Shown: positions 33,212 through 45,158 of the stretch, in pieces
Numbering within the stretch: position 1 is the first letter of the stretch
How the letters are laid out: the number at the start of each line of letters is the position of its first letter
Source: Dromaius novaehollandiae
Taxonomy: Eukaryota > Chordata > Aves > Casuariiformes > Dromaiidae
Length of the DNA: 64,000 bases
Direction of reading: 5' to 3'
Assembly: GCF_036370855.1 (NCBI RefSeq)
Contig: NC_088098.1
Coordinates: 35,343,981-35,407,980 of the forward strand
Position numbers and translations under genes: made by a program
The notes under the pieces: generated by a model
The model's input: the letters and a program-made list of their open reading frames with translations, nothing else
Told to the model about the DNA's origin: nothing
Databases searched by the model: none

Positions 33212-34533
33212 ATAAATTGTCCAACAGTTCCAAGATGCTGGGATCAGTGATGCTTGGAAACATGATTTTCCTAGGCAGTTCTGCTTAATATATATTGGCT
33301 TTTTACAGGCTGTCTAAGGCCTGACAGTGGCTGGACTCTAATCTGCTTTTTACCAGCAGAAATGACCACACTCTAAGCAGGAACTGCAAATACAGAAGGT
33401 TTTTTTGAAAAGTTGGTCCTTAGACTGGTTCTGGTAAGGTCATCTTTGTTTCAGGCCTTCAAGGAAAATCGATTTTGCAGGTATAGGTTTTTTGGTTTTT
33501 TTTCCAAATTAAAGAAAAAGAAAAAAAAATAAGGAAGCAAACCCAGCAATCCAAGCACTTTGAGCATTACTCCTATTTTTGCCCTCTGCTTTTGGGGTAT
33601 TTATTTGCAGTGATATTGCCAGGGCCCTGGGAACATAATTAGTGCTGGTGGATCCCAGTTCGCATGCAATGATGGATGCGTTCGAAGGCAAACTGGCAGG
33701 TTTCCCCCCCGGCTCCCTCCCTCCTAGAAGCTAATGTTGCTAGAAAGAAATGCTGAGCTGGCTGACACCAAAATGACAAGTGGCATGCCTGGATATGTAA
33801 TGTCACACCGCCCAGCAGCGCGGGGGGAGAGGCGGCCCAGTGCTGGGAACATGAGTCCTGCGGCACTAGAGCAGCCAGCGCCTGTGAGTTCTGCCTCTCC
33901 GCCGGGAAGATGACTACCCAGCTGGCTAAGAACAGCAATGGCCAAACTACTTGTGTTTTAACTGAGGCTCCCATGCTTTTAGAACCACTCATTAAAGTTT
34001 ATTTTTGCAAAGGGAATTATGATTGTGGTTGGGCTAGGAACAGGAGGGGTGATGCCAGGGGACTGGAGATGACACTTGAGATTGATAGCACTGGCAGTCA
34101 TCAAAGGAATATCAGCTAGTGAGCACCCAAACAATTCCTGCCTCTGCAGGTTTCACCCTTCCTGCCTCTCTGGCTGTCCGGTTTTTCAGTCTTGATTCAC
34201 CAACTGATCTGGCTAAAATGACTATTTTATGGCTTTGCTTATTCCTGAAGGAACCAGGCAGAAGTCCTACCTATCTCTGTTGCTAACGGCAGAGCCCAAA
34301 TCTAATCTGGGACAGGTCTTGATCTCTTGTTGGCAGTAGGAGGCAAGTACAGAGGTTTTGCCATAAGCCTGAAGATGGGTATGCCGAGAAAAAGCAGAGT
34401 GATGCCCTTGGGGCACTGCTGAGGGAGAGTGTAGACCAGAGAAGGACTGGTCCTAGGGGCATGGACATAATGTATGGGAATAGCAGGCCATCAGAAATAA
34501 GGTATTTTCACATTGAATTTGCAGGGCGAAAGC
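33212..34533. other. Unique non-coding sequence, no gene recognised
   Basis: Contains a T-rich then A-rich patch at about 33487-33532 that could fold back on itself. No gene seen. Confidence 0.5.
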
Positions 34534-34560
34534 TATTATATTATTTTATTATTTTATTAT
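34534..34560. repeat. (TTATT)n AT-rich simple repeat
   Basis: Repeated ATTATTTT units form a short AT-only microsatellite. Confidence 0.85.
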
Positions 34561-36059
34561 GGAAGAGACTTGGTTTTTGTATCTAAACTTTGTGCTGAGA
34601 GAAAAAATAAAAGAAGCTGATTGTGATGGAGGAAGTGAGGCATTATCATAAAAGTTAGCATCTCTTTTTGGGACGGTGAAGGTCCCCCACGTCCCAGAAA
34701 CAATTTAGTGGTGCGCATTTCTAGCGAGGATGACAAAGACTATTGACTGTGCCCCTCCCCAGCTGAGTGAATGAAGTGTCCAGCTGTAAAGCCTTTTTAC
34801 TTTGCTTACAGTTTGCAGTTATGTCTCTTATGGCCAGTGAAACAACTGCCATGGAAAATTTATCCTTAATAAAAATCTATCTATCTTTCTGCAAAAGAAG
34901 AAAAGGTTTTAGCAGAATGGGTGGTATGGAAGGTCACCTCTTGGCTTTGACGCCGCTTCGACCAAAGTCCGTTTCAATAGCTGCACCCCTGAGCCGAACC
35001 ACTGCCGAGGAGCCCCAGGGCGAAGGGGTGGCAGTGCTGCCGGGAGCAGATGTGGGCGACAACAGACCCGCGGGATCCAAGCGGGGATGAAACTTTAGGA
35101 GGACCCCGGTGCGATTTTGTGCAAGACTTGCCCGTAGGAACCTTTATTTAGTTCTTGCACTTAAACAGCCAACTCGCTAAGATGTGCGTGTGGATATAAA
35201 TGCTATTCGTGGTCCGTAGTGGCAGTAAATGGCTGATTTCTGCTTGTTTTAGTGAGGCACACAGAAGAAATTAATGAGAAAATAACAGGTTAATGTGAGA
35301 GAAGCAAACCGTGCTTGTGCAATCAGGCACAGCTAATCAATTCTGGCCCAAAATGCCATGGTGAATGTGCAGCAACAGCAGAGGGATTGGCCCAACAGTG
35401 TGGATTTGATAAATCACTCATTTATTTTGTAATTGTCCTTCTAAATGTATGTAGGCAGGTTGAAATACCATCAGTTTATTTTTCCTTTTTTGACACTTCT
35501 CTTTTACTGTATATGATAGAAATAGATATGTGAGCAAGTTTTTCAAATGATCATTTCACCGTACAGACATGATCTAGGCACTTACCTACTTGCTGCAACA
35601 TCTGCAAGCAGCTAGCTTTTTGGTCTCTGCAGCTGCATCAGTACAGGCTGAAAAACTAGATGGTCTGTATTTTGTCAGCATAAGTCTGCATGGTATTTTT
35701 GTCTTCCGCCTGAATTTTCCCACGCTTGCTTTGTGCCTAAAAGCATGCACTTCAATTCCCGCTGAAGCCTGAATAAAATTCCTTCAACCAATTTTTAGTT
35801 ACGGGGCTCTCTGGGGCTGCCGCCAGTCTGAGGGCTCGCTCCCAGCACGAACACTGCTGGACTGCTGGATTTCCACCTAATCCGCTGCCCAGCTGTCGGG
35901 CAGGAATAACACTACTGATGCGAAGCCGAGTCAGCGTGGAGGATATCATTCCAATAGCAGCGAACTGAGCGGATGAGAAAAACCGTGAGCTGGCAGTTGG
36001 TACGCTAGGGAGAGCGTACGTTTTGTAAGGCATTGAAAAATAAACCCTGTCATGCTCCC
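34561..36059. other. Non-coding sequence, no gene recognised
   Basis: A 107-codon plus-strand frame at 34767-35090 ends in a locally CpG-containing stretch (34950-35090). No domain or signal is recognisable and it is not called as a gene. Confidence 0.45.
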
Positions 36060-36140
36060 CTGCAGCCGTGCTGCTCGGCGCTCCTGCTCTGCGCTCGCGA
36101 GCGAAGCAGGGATGGGCAGCACCAGCGATCGCCCTGCCGC
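36060..36140. promoter_or_regulatory. Small CpG-rich cluster
   Basis: About ten CpG sites in 80 bases, including GCTCGCGAGCGAAG and AGCGATCGCC. Together with the cluster at 36480-36640 this makes 36.0-36.65 kb a CpG-enriched neighbourhood, split by a T27 tract. Confidence 0.3.
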
Positions 36141-36237
36141 AAGGACAGAGGTGGTGCAGGGGTAACCTAGAGGCTTAAACCATTTGTAAGAGAGAGACCC
36201 AGCATGACTTCCCTCAGCCTAGTATCTTCTCAGTAGG

Positions 36238-36264
36238 TTTTTTTTTTTTTTTTTTTTTTTTTTT
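36238..36264. repeat. T27 homopolymer followed by C6
   Basis: An uninterrupted run of 27 T followed by six C. No direct repeats flank it, in contrast to the 26281-26337 tract. Confidence 0.97.
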
Positions 36265-36479
36265 CCCCCCACTGCCATGCTTCTGTCCTGGAGACCTGGA
36301 TGTTCCTCCCTACATCAGCCCAAATGGGTAAAAACCACCACAGTAGGGTCTTGGAAGAAGAACTGGCAGTGCTTATGACCCAAAATAGGCTTGTTTTCCC
36401 CATATATGTTCTGTTACGACCGCAGGAACAGCCCACAGGGAGAAAGCCGGGTTGATCCTGCCCTTCTCACCAGCCAGGA

Positions 36480-36645
36480 GCATAGCAGACCACGAAGGGA
36501 GTCTCTCCAGCCGGGTGGCGGGTGCCTGGCAGCACGCGGCGCGCACCGGCTGCATTGCTGCCGTCTTCTCCCTACATCTGTCCTGGTGGCTCCCGGCATG
36601 CGCCCGGTGGGCGCGTCCCTCTGCACGCAGCTGCGCATGAAGCCA
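36480..36645. promoter_or_regulatory. CpG-rich cluster
   Basis: Roughly 17 CpG sites in about 160 bases, densest in GCACGCGGCGCGCACCGG and GTGGGCGCGTCC. It could be a short CpG island for an unannotated transcript. Overlapping open frames on both strands here reflect the GC content. Confidence 0.4.
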
Positions 36646-38345
36646 CATCTTCTTGGCTCCTGGAGGGGCTCAGTCTCTGTATCACCTCTCTTCCTTACTG
36701 AGCGGTAACTTGCGCAAACAGTAGGGTGGGGTGGTGGGATGAAAACTGTCATGGATACGCTGAATTTTTTAAATTTTCTTCTGTAATAGTACTATTGAGA
36801 CTTGCAGGAAGTATATTTCCTATATAATGACATCCCTTTAGTGAACCGTTCATACACAGCATCCATAAATTCGAGCATTCATTACGCGCTTATGTATCAG
36901 CTTCGCTTCCACCTGCAACTTTTATTCCCAAGCCAAACTGCTGCAGCTGGGATCAACGCAGGAGCCTGCACTGACATACTGGGGGTAAAAGCAGATACGA
37001 CCCTCCTTGCGTAAGGTATTTTATGTGGAGGATCCTATTGCTGTTAAACCCTCAGTATAACAGGCCATGGAGTTATTAACATACAAGTTATGTTATCATA
37101 GCTCATTTTTTCAAAGTCCATTTTATCATGTTTTAGCACTTACTCATGTTATTGAATTTCTTTTTTTTCTCCAGGCATTGAAAAACAAAGGCAAATTCCA
37201 TGAGGAGGAGGTAATTGGGAGATTATTTGAAACTGCTATATTTCAAATGTGTTGTCATGCTGTACCTTTACCTCGGGTATCCTATTTTACTAGCTCAGTA
37301 ATCTCAGTAACTATCATGAGAAAAAAACTGTTCTTAGGGAAAATCAATTTTCTCACATGGTGTCTCCATCTAAAATTACCTTTATTTTTGTAAGATTTCT
37401 TATAAACATCTCCAATTTAAATACACTGCTAAGTATGGAAAATAAGAACCTTCTGTATGCATGAAAAAAGCAGAGAAAATCAAAATCAATATAAGAGAAA
37501 TGTATTTCTTTTATTATTTTGGCAAAGAGGTTACTGAGTGACCTGCTTGACAGCTGTTTCCTGAGATTTTCAAATTTTTAAAAATTCAAAATCATAATAA
37601 GAGATGTAATTTTGGAATTTCTGGTGACATTACATTCGGGCATAGGTGTTCTTCTGGATCAGACAAAATCATCTAAAATGCAACTGTTTCATTCTAGCTC
37701 TGGTTTTCTTATATTGCATTTCTAGTTTCAAAGTATTTGAAAATGTTAGATTGAAGTGTTCTGTTCTGATAGGTTTCCACAGTGATCTTACTGTAATGCT
37801 TTGTTTTTATATGCTTTTCAGAAGAAATTTATCTAAGATTGGCACCTTCAGACATTTCGGTTATGACTAAGTGATATTTTCAAACAGGAAAACGTTGTCA
37901 GAAAGTTTTTGACCAGCTTTTTTATGCTGCTTTGAGCAATAAAACCATGACTGTAAGAGCTGACATGGTCAAAACTCCCAGGCAGGTGCTGTATTTGTCC
38001 TAGTCCCTCTTATCGCTTGTGGCTTCCCAGGCTCCCAGCTGGTTTATGGCATTGCAAGAAGGGTGCAGAATGTCAAGGCTCTCAGTATCATTAAAAATAA
38101 CATGAAAGTCACATTATCGGTGATCCACGGATCTTAAATGCTACCTGTTGATTTAAAGCTTGCTTTCTTATCAGAGGCCAGGAGACACCTGGGTTATTCT
38201 CCCATGAGGCAAGAGCCAAGTTAGGGGAGAAGAGAGAAATCCAGCACACACACAGCTTGTCATAACATGAGATAACTTGGTTATTTGGAGTTTGGAGATA
38301 GATTTATATTTAAAAGAGAAAAAGCAGAACTGACCTTGATTCCTT
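36646..38345. other. AT-rich non-coding sequence with a candidate microexon
   Basis: No gene recognised. A 36-base segment at 37175-37210 lies between a strong acceptor (TTTCTTTTTTTTCTCCAG) and a GTAATT donor and is open in one frame only; see findings. Confidence 0.5.
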
Positions 38346-38363
38346 AAAAAAAAAAAAAAAAAA
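38346..38363. repeat. A18 homopolymer
   Basis: Eighteen consecutive A. No flanking duplication or upstream retrocopy is visible. Confidence 0.97.
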
Positions 38364-38454
38364 GAGATAATTTTTATTTCCTATTTTGGCCAAAAAAGCA
38401 AACAGATGGAATACGGTCCTAAGCCACATTAAATAAATGTGTTTGTGAGGCAAT

Positions 38455-38482
38455 AGGTGAAATCCTGCTGAAATCAATTCCC
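38455..38482. repeat. 'GTGAAATCCTG...GAAATCAATT' motif copy
   Basis: AGGTGAAATCCTGCTGAAATCAATTCCCAG resembles one arm of the recurring 'GTGAAATCCTGGCCC..TGAAGTCAATGG' type motif. Short and decayed. Confidence 0.35.
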
Positions 38483-40974
38483 AGAAAAAAACAGGAATCC
38501 TGTCAGGTTTATTTTAGTGGTCAGTCACTCTAGCATGGAAAATGCAAAGCGTAAGATGTGAGCACAGCAGGCAGGCTTAGCTCAGATACCTGGAGCCCTC
38601 TGAAAGTGGAGTGAAACTGGAAAGCTGCCGAGGAAGCATGTTGGCTGGCAACTGTAGGGAGAGAGCTGGCATCGACAGCCCTATTGCCAGGGCAAAAGTA
38701 CTGCTAATATATCGTTAATTGATGACAATAAAAGATGCTGTTGTAAACGGATTGCTGGAAAGCCTGTGCGAAAAGGAGCAGAAGCGTCCTTGAAGTTGGA
38801 GTCATTTCACCAAAACCACCCCAATGCCCATTTTGTACGAATTACACACGCTGTGTGACCGGAGCCCAGCACCCGACCTCCCGTACACCCACAGGAACAA
38901 GGATGGAGGTGTTGGGCCGAGGAACGGCGGCTGTGTCTTGCAGCACGGCTTTCAACGAAGAACAACCCAGCGTGGTGCAGTTTTAGAAGTCGCTAAGAGC
39001 AGACAGCGTGTTTTTGAGAGAAACGATAATGCCAGCTCTGACTGAAGAGCTGTCTCTTCCGCACAGACATGCGTTTTGTCTTCTGTCTCTTCTGCGCAGA
39101 CATGTTTACGGCTGTTTGCGTGGGCTCAGGCATACGACACGTACCAGCACATTATTTGAACTTCCAGTTGACTTATTTTAACTTCTGATGAGCAGCAGTT
39201 TCTCCCTGAGACACCAGAAGAATTTTTTCTCTCTTATCTTGCTTTCATTAATGCAATTTCAAACACTGTCCGCGGCCACGCGAGGCTGCAGAGCGTAGAT
39301 AGCGTGCAGCATCCCTTTCCATAGCTTGTGAGCCCGCTGGAGGCGTGCACCATGTCTGGGGTGCAGCATGGGCCAGAAACCAATCCCTGCTCTTGCAGTG
39401 GTGTACCAAGGTGGCGCGTGACTAGCAGTCATCCGAACTTGGCCTCTTTGCAGCTTAATTCAAATCCAGCAGTGTTTCTTTCATGCTTTTTAGCTCTGCG
39501 AAGAACAAACACCACGAATGTACAGTGTTATGTCAGTTTGGGGTATTTTTTGGGGGGAGGACAGCAGGTGCTCCAGGAAGTTTGTGCATTGCTATTTCTC
39601 CTCCTGGATGCCTGATACCGCTTTTTATCCACATCCACAGTCAGGTAAGCCAAAACAGTTTAGATTCTTGCTTTTTTGTTCTTTTTTTGTTTACTAATTG
39701 AACTTTAAAAGCTGGGATTGTCATAAGCAAGCCTACACACTCATCTCACACTTGAGCAGTGTAGCTCCACTGCAGCGAAGGGGAACAACTGATCTGCCCC
39801 CCACAGCGATCTGGCTTGCCGAGGGGAGGCCCTTGCCGCAGGACCGGGATCAAAACTTCCCCATGCAAGGCCCGGTGCTGCAAACCCACATTTTCAAATG
39901 GCAAATTTCAAATGCCCCTTCTCTAGGGCATGGGGTAAAGCAGTGCGGAGTGCTCTGGCCCTGATCCAATGGTGTAGTATGAAGTTTCCAACATATGGTT
40001 TCTGGTATCCTCTGCTGAACAAGCAAATTAAAATTGGTAGATGAAAAGTACAGAGACACTGAGCTTGGGCAATGTATGTGCCTTAAAACTACACTGTGGA
40101 AGGTATCAAGATATCTGCTGCTGAGTGAATTTGTTTATGAAATAATTAAAGGAAAAAAAAAGAAGAGATCAGTGTAATGCCAGAGCTAGTGCTTAATACA
40201 CACAAGTAATTCTGTGGTCTCACAGGAAATCTGCCTTTAATTAGTCTAAGGTCTGGCAGTAGGTAAAAAAGCATAATATTGAATTAGTAGAAAAGGCCCA
40301 AACTGTGAAGAAAATCTGTCTTCTGATCACTAACAGGCCTGCAAATGAAAACAGACTCTTTGCTAAAGTACTATATCCCTGGTGAGATGCATCTGATACG
40401 AGCAATAGGATCCCCTTCTTTCCTGTGGGCCTGGTCACTGCCTCCCAGTTTCATGTTTCCTATTCTTGCAGATGCACTTAGCTGAAGGCTTTGGAAAATG
40501 TTTATATGGCAATTTTAAATCCTCTTTTTATTCCATTAGATGCTCTTGCTGTGTATTATGACCTTGTTCCAAGAATCCCTGTTTTATAGCAGTCAATCCT
40601 GAATAGTATTTCACCATCAGCTGAGACGCTTAAGCAATAAGTAAATTAATACTTCATTTTGCTTTCTAAACTTGGCAGCTTGTGCTTTCAACATCATCAT
40701 CCAAGTCTGTGGCTATTAGAAAGACCCCACACTGAACCCTCTGGTGCTTCACTAGTGTTTTCCTTCTGATCTGAAAGGGCTAATCTGGTTCCTAGTGCTG
40801 GGTCGAGGCAGCTTCTGTTTTCAAATGCCAAGAAGCGGCTTAGCGCATCTTTGGCTTTGAACTGCTGGGCTGGAAATGAATCACTGCACTTCTGAAATTA
40901 TGGGCGTAGGATGCCCTGACAACTCATCGTCGCCTTTTGAATCAAGAGAGTCCCCAGGATGTTGAAGTAGTTCA
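38483..40974. other. Unique non-coding sequence, no gene recognised
   Basis: Nothing recognised as a gene. A CAG|GTAAGC donor-like site at 39643-39648 directly follows an acceptor-like tract (TTTTTATCCACATCCACAG), leaving only a few bases between them, so no exon is proposed. Confidence 0.5.
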
Positions 40975-40984
40975 CCCCCCCCCC
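40975..40984. repeat. C10 homopolymer
   Basis: Ten consecutive C, a minor simple repeat. Confidence 0.9.
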
Positions 40985-43900
40985 ACTGTGTATCTTCTCC
41001 TGTTACCCTGCGCTCATATTTACTAATTGTTTGCTAAATGTTTGCTCCACCTTGAACTTCTCTAATCTAGCATCTGTTTTTTATTGTTCCCGCGTCTGAT
41101 GCCACACAGATCCTGATGTCAGCTGAACCACTCCTCTTTTGTATCAGCATTGCACATAAAAGGCAGGTCTCTTGGAGTGTGTGGTTTCCCAGAGAAAAGC
41201 CTGGAGACATCAGTGTTTGACATTTAAATAGGAAATCTGTGATCCCCCGAGCCACAAATGGATGTTCTGACATTAACAGGGAAATATCTTATTATTCATT
41301 TTTGTACTGTGCAAGGACTCCTTCAGCGATGTGGGATTTGCACCACAATAGATGCAGACACCTTTCTGTAACTGTCTTTAAGAATTAACATTGAGGACTA
41401 GGGTCTGCAAAAGTGCCATTGGATTTGGTCAGCTGGGTTCCTGGTGGCCTTTCCAAAGTTTTCACCAAATTATAGTCCATTACTTTTCTTACTACCGTGG
41501 TATCTCGGATAGTCTGTCAAAGGTCCAGACCCTGTTGTGCTCAGCTCTGTATAAACAGGAAATAAAAAGTAGGTGTCTGACCCAGGCAGCCCGCAATTAA
41601 TTCTAGGATAAATCTGGTTTTCAGACACTCTGAGACATATCTGACTTGTTTTAATGAAAAGCTGTTTCTATTTCATTCAGACCAGCACTCTGAAAACATG
41701 CACATTTCTAGCCATTTCTCACTGTATATAAATTATAGGATACCTTTGAAAAGCAATAGGCTTTAGCAATGCAGTGAAAATAACCTGCTGCTTTACTCCC
41801 CTGAGAAAGGGCATGGGCAGAGTCTATTAATCTTTCCTCTGCTGGGTATTTCTGTTATTCCAAAGCCCCCCACTCTACTTGGTTTCAGGTCACAGCTCTC
41901 CCGTGTATTGTCCTCTTTCATCAAATGGCATTTTCCCCGTATGCTGGTGTATATTTCAAAACCTGTGGCAGTCGGCTACGGACAATTGAGAGTGGAGGCT
42001 CTTGAGAAGGTGCATGGGGGTGTTTTCTCTAGTGCAAAGGACTGATTGTACCAGGAGTCATGGTGAGGGAGAAAAGCCGAGGCAAACCAGTGAAATGCAA
42101 ATTCTGGTCCTGAACGTGAAGTATCTCGTCTCTCCACTGGCATTTGAGCTCAGCTAGGTCGAGGGCAGGAACCTACTGCCACCATGGTCTGGCCCACATG
42201 CTGCCAGTCCTGGCCCCCGTAGCCATTGTGTTTCAGCTGCGTAGATGAGGAAGGTGTGAGGAGAGCCCCACAGGACCTGAGTATTTTACTGTATTGTACT
42301 TTTTATTTGTTTTTTATTGCATTGTATGGTATTGTGTTTTCGGTTTTTCACCCAGATCTGAGTGTTCCTTACTGGTGGCTGTTCTTCTTTTCCCCAGTGA
42401 CTTTTTCCTGGGTCTCATGTGCAGGAGACCTACCGGTATCTACTGGCTGAGTGTGCAGGTTGTCTCCCATCTCAGAAATGTTGCCAGGACTGCGTCCAAG
42501 GCCGCCCCTCCTCAGCTAGTGCCTTCACACCCAGGAATGCACCTAACTCTCCCCTGGCACAACTGGCAGGACCGAGAAGAGCAACTGCTACATCTGGATG
42601 TTATGAAGTTCTCCAGGGCTTGATATATTATTTTCCCCCCATACTAACATGTGCTCAACAGGACGCAGTCCCAATTATTTTTGACAGTGGTGCTGTCTTC
42701 CCTTCCGTTTCCATGATGGGGAAAGTTAAACTAAGAGCCAACTTCTTATAAGCCAGGTTTGGCCATAAAGCAGGGGAAGATCATGGGACATAGGTCCTAG
42801 GCAGACAGCACTTGCCCAAGATTTATCACAGAGCATTATTTCCCATGCTGGCTTTGAGAATGGCAGATTGGTTTCCTTAGTATCCCGCACGCTGGGAGAG
42901 CAGAACCCTTTGTGTACATCGATTCCCAGGAGGCAAACTCTGGGATTTCCCTTCCCAACCTGAGGAAAACCCACAAAGTTGCTTTACAGTGTGTCTCTTC
43001 ACTGTGTGACTCGAACTGTTGTCATTATGCCCACCCACATCTCCCTCTCTGCCTCTTCTGCCTTTCAGTACGGTCCATAAATAAGCACTGAGAAGTATAC
43101 AGCCAAATACGGAGGCAGATGAGGGCTGGTGGTAGGGAAAAGAACAGTTTATGAATGAACGGCACCATGAGTTAAAAAAATCCAGCATGTCCTATTCATA
43201 CATCATACTCATGTACTACAATTTCACTTGCTGCTTCACTATGCTTTGTTGGGGGGTTGATGGTCTCTCTCTCATGCAGGGTTGGGTTGCCTCCTTGGCA
43301 GCCCAAGCAGTAACTCAGGCCTATACTCCCCATTTACGTTGCATGATTCCCCCCGAGTGCTTTACAGGCTCTACAGCCACACATGAAATGCCGCCACCTC
43401 TGGACAGAGAGTACAAACCAAAACCAGCAAATAGCACAACATCAGGGTGGGCAGCAATTCTGGCTTATTTTTAGGGCAAAGATGTCACAGGGTTTGTATA
43501 TACCAGCAGTATGCAGAGAAATCTGGTATCTCAAATCAAAACAAACATGCACACGCTATAATAGAAAGTGCTGATTTAACCACCCCAAGAGAGACTTTTA
43601 TATGGGTTTGATTTTTGAGTTAGGGTGGACAAGCTGATGCTAGAGCTTTCCTTTTCCTGAGAATCAAAAGAGGACTTCAGGCTCTCCAGTGCCCATGTGG
43701 CACCTTTCTTGGGTTGCATGGTCGTCCTAAGCAGCGATCGCAGTAGTTAAATGTCTTGTGATACTTGTACAGTCTTGGATCCCACGGATGTTCCTCCAAG
43801 CTTGGTCCAGCCCTGAGTACTTCAGGGCTAGCGTCGGGCTGTCCTGAGCACACCGCTTCAGCACGGGGCAGGCCCTCCCCTCCCGGGTGAGCAACGCGAA

Positions 43901-44801
43901 GCGTCTCATCACGCAGGCAGGCTATCGGCGGCAGGAACCAGCTCACAGCCAAAATGAATCATCGGGCTGATCCGACACGTGGCATGTCCAGGCTCCCTGT
44001 GCTGAAGTGGCACTAATTATTCCCTCAGTGTTATGAAACAAGGTAAGTATTAAGTGCAGGGTAGAGCACTGATTACACTGTAATGATGATTACAGGAACC
44101 ATCTCAGATATACGACTCCCCACAGGTACATTCACCTGCCCCTGCTGCGTACACCTGCAGCACATTAGCAATGCTGCAATGAGTTATTTACAGTGCGTGG
44201 GAGACTCCCAAGGTTGCTGCCAGCAAGCAGAGGCCAAACAGAGCCTCACCTTCTTCTGTGGTGACTCCACCTCTGCTTTATTCACCCATGTACTCTGTCC
44301 TTATGGCTGTGTCTGAAATGCTTGGAAGGTTTCTAGCTCTTTTATAAGAGCTGGTATGTGGTGAGTTAGTTCATACAGAAGAGGCAGATGCTGAAGTGTT
44401 ACATGACGGTAAGGAGAGGTCCTGCCTGCTCATACCGTGGGGCTTCCCCCATGCTCAGCTCTCCTTCCCCCGTCAGGAAAGCTAGCAAGCTGCCAGACTG
44501 CCCGAGAAAGCTTTTGCTTTCCTTAGTTGTTTCCTTTGGACCAGAATCTCTCTCTCTTCTTTTTTTCTTTATTTTTCCCTAGCCGTAACTGGGAAGGCCA
44601 TAAATGCAAACAGGTCTATTTTGCAAGTATTTCATTATTCTGAGGCATTTGATTGAAGGAACAAAAAAAATATATCCCCAGTGCTAGGATTACTTTGCTC
44701 TCTGTTGTCAACAACATATTTTTAAAAGAAACATTCCATGGGTTTTTTTTGTTGGTGTGATCGCCTTGTTTTAGAGTTACTTAAGTAGGAAAATATTTCC
44801 C
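40985..44801. other. Unique non-coding sequence, no gene recognised
   Basis: No gene recognised. A strong donor sequence (AACAAG|GTAAGTATT) occurs at 44042-44050 with an acceptor-like CCCTCAG only 14 bases before its end. A small perfect inverted repeat, AGCTCTT/AAGAGCT with a TTAT loop, lies at 44335-44352. Confidence 0.5.
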
Positions 44802-44873
44802 TTGGACTTGATCCAAGCCCACAGAAGTCAGGGAGAGTCTCTCTATTGACTTTAAATACACTATGGACTAGGC
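44802..44873. repeat. Near-palindromic interspersed motif, best copy
   Basis: The left arm GACTTGATCCAAGCCCACAG with AAGTCAGGGAGAGT faces a right arm CTCTCTATTGACTTTAAA with ACTATGGACTAGGC. Reverse-complementing the right arm gives roughly GCCTAGTCCATAGT...AAAGTCAATAGAGAG, so the two halves match imperfectly. This is the fullest of about nine similar sites in the window. It resembles a small palindromic repeat frequent in bird and reptile non-coding DNA. The name of the family is not asserted. Confidence 0.55.
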
Positions 44874-45130
44874 TGCTGTAAACCACTAAAATGAATTCGT
44901 CGGAAAGACCAAGGCACTGCTGGGTTTAATGAGACAAATATGGTGGGACTTGTGATGGTGAGCAGTGTTGATGTTAGTTACATTAATGGAGTGGAAGGAA
45001 AGCTCTCTGGACTGTCTGTATTTACATGGTTAATAGATGGCTGGATATTTATAGCCTGGCAACGATTTTTTTAAGGCTATAGACACCAGGCATGGGTTTT
45101 CCCCTGGGGAAGGGAGAGGGGGATGAAGCG
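44874..45130. other. Unique spacer
   Basis: Nothing recognised. Confidence 0.5.
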
Positions 45131-45158
45131 GTCGTGGTGGTGGTAGTGATGGTGGGGA
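45131..45158. repeat. GGT-rich trinucleotide repeat
   Basis: GTCGTGGTGGTGGTAGTGATGGTGGGG, an imperfect GGT microsatellite. Confidence 0.85.

Noticed and set aside
36238-36264. T27 tract as another tail-only insertion
   Set aside because: The flanks do not repeat, so there is no evidence of a target-site duplication.
42800-42850. Possible MIR-like 'CACTTGCCCAAG' fragment
   Set aside because: Only one word matches; the following sequence departs from the expected order.
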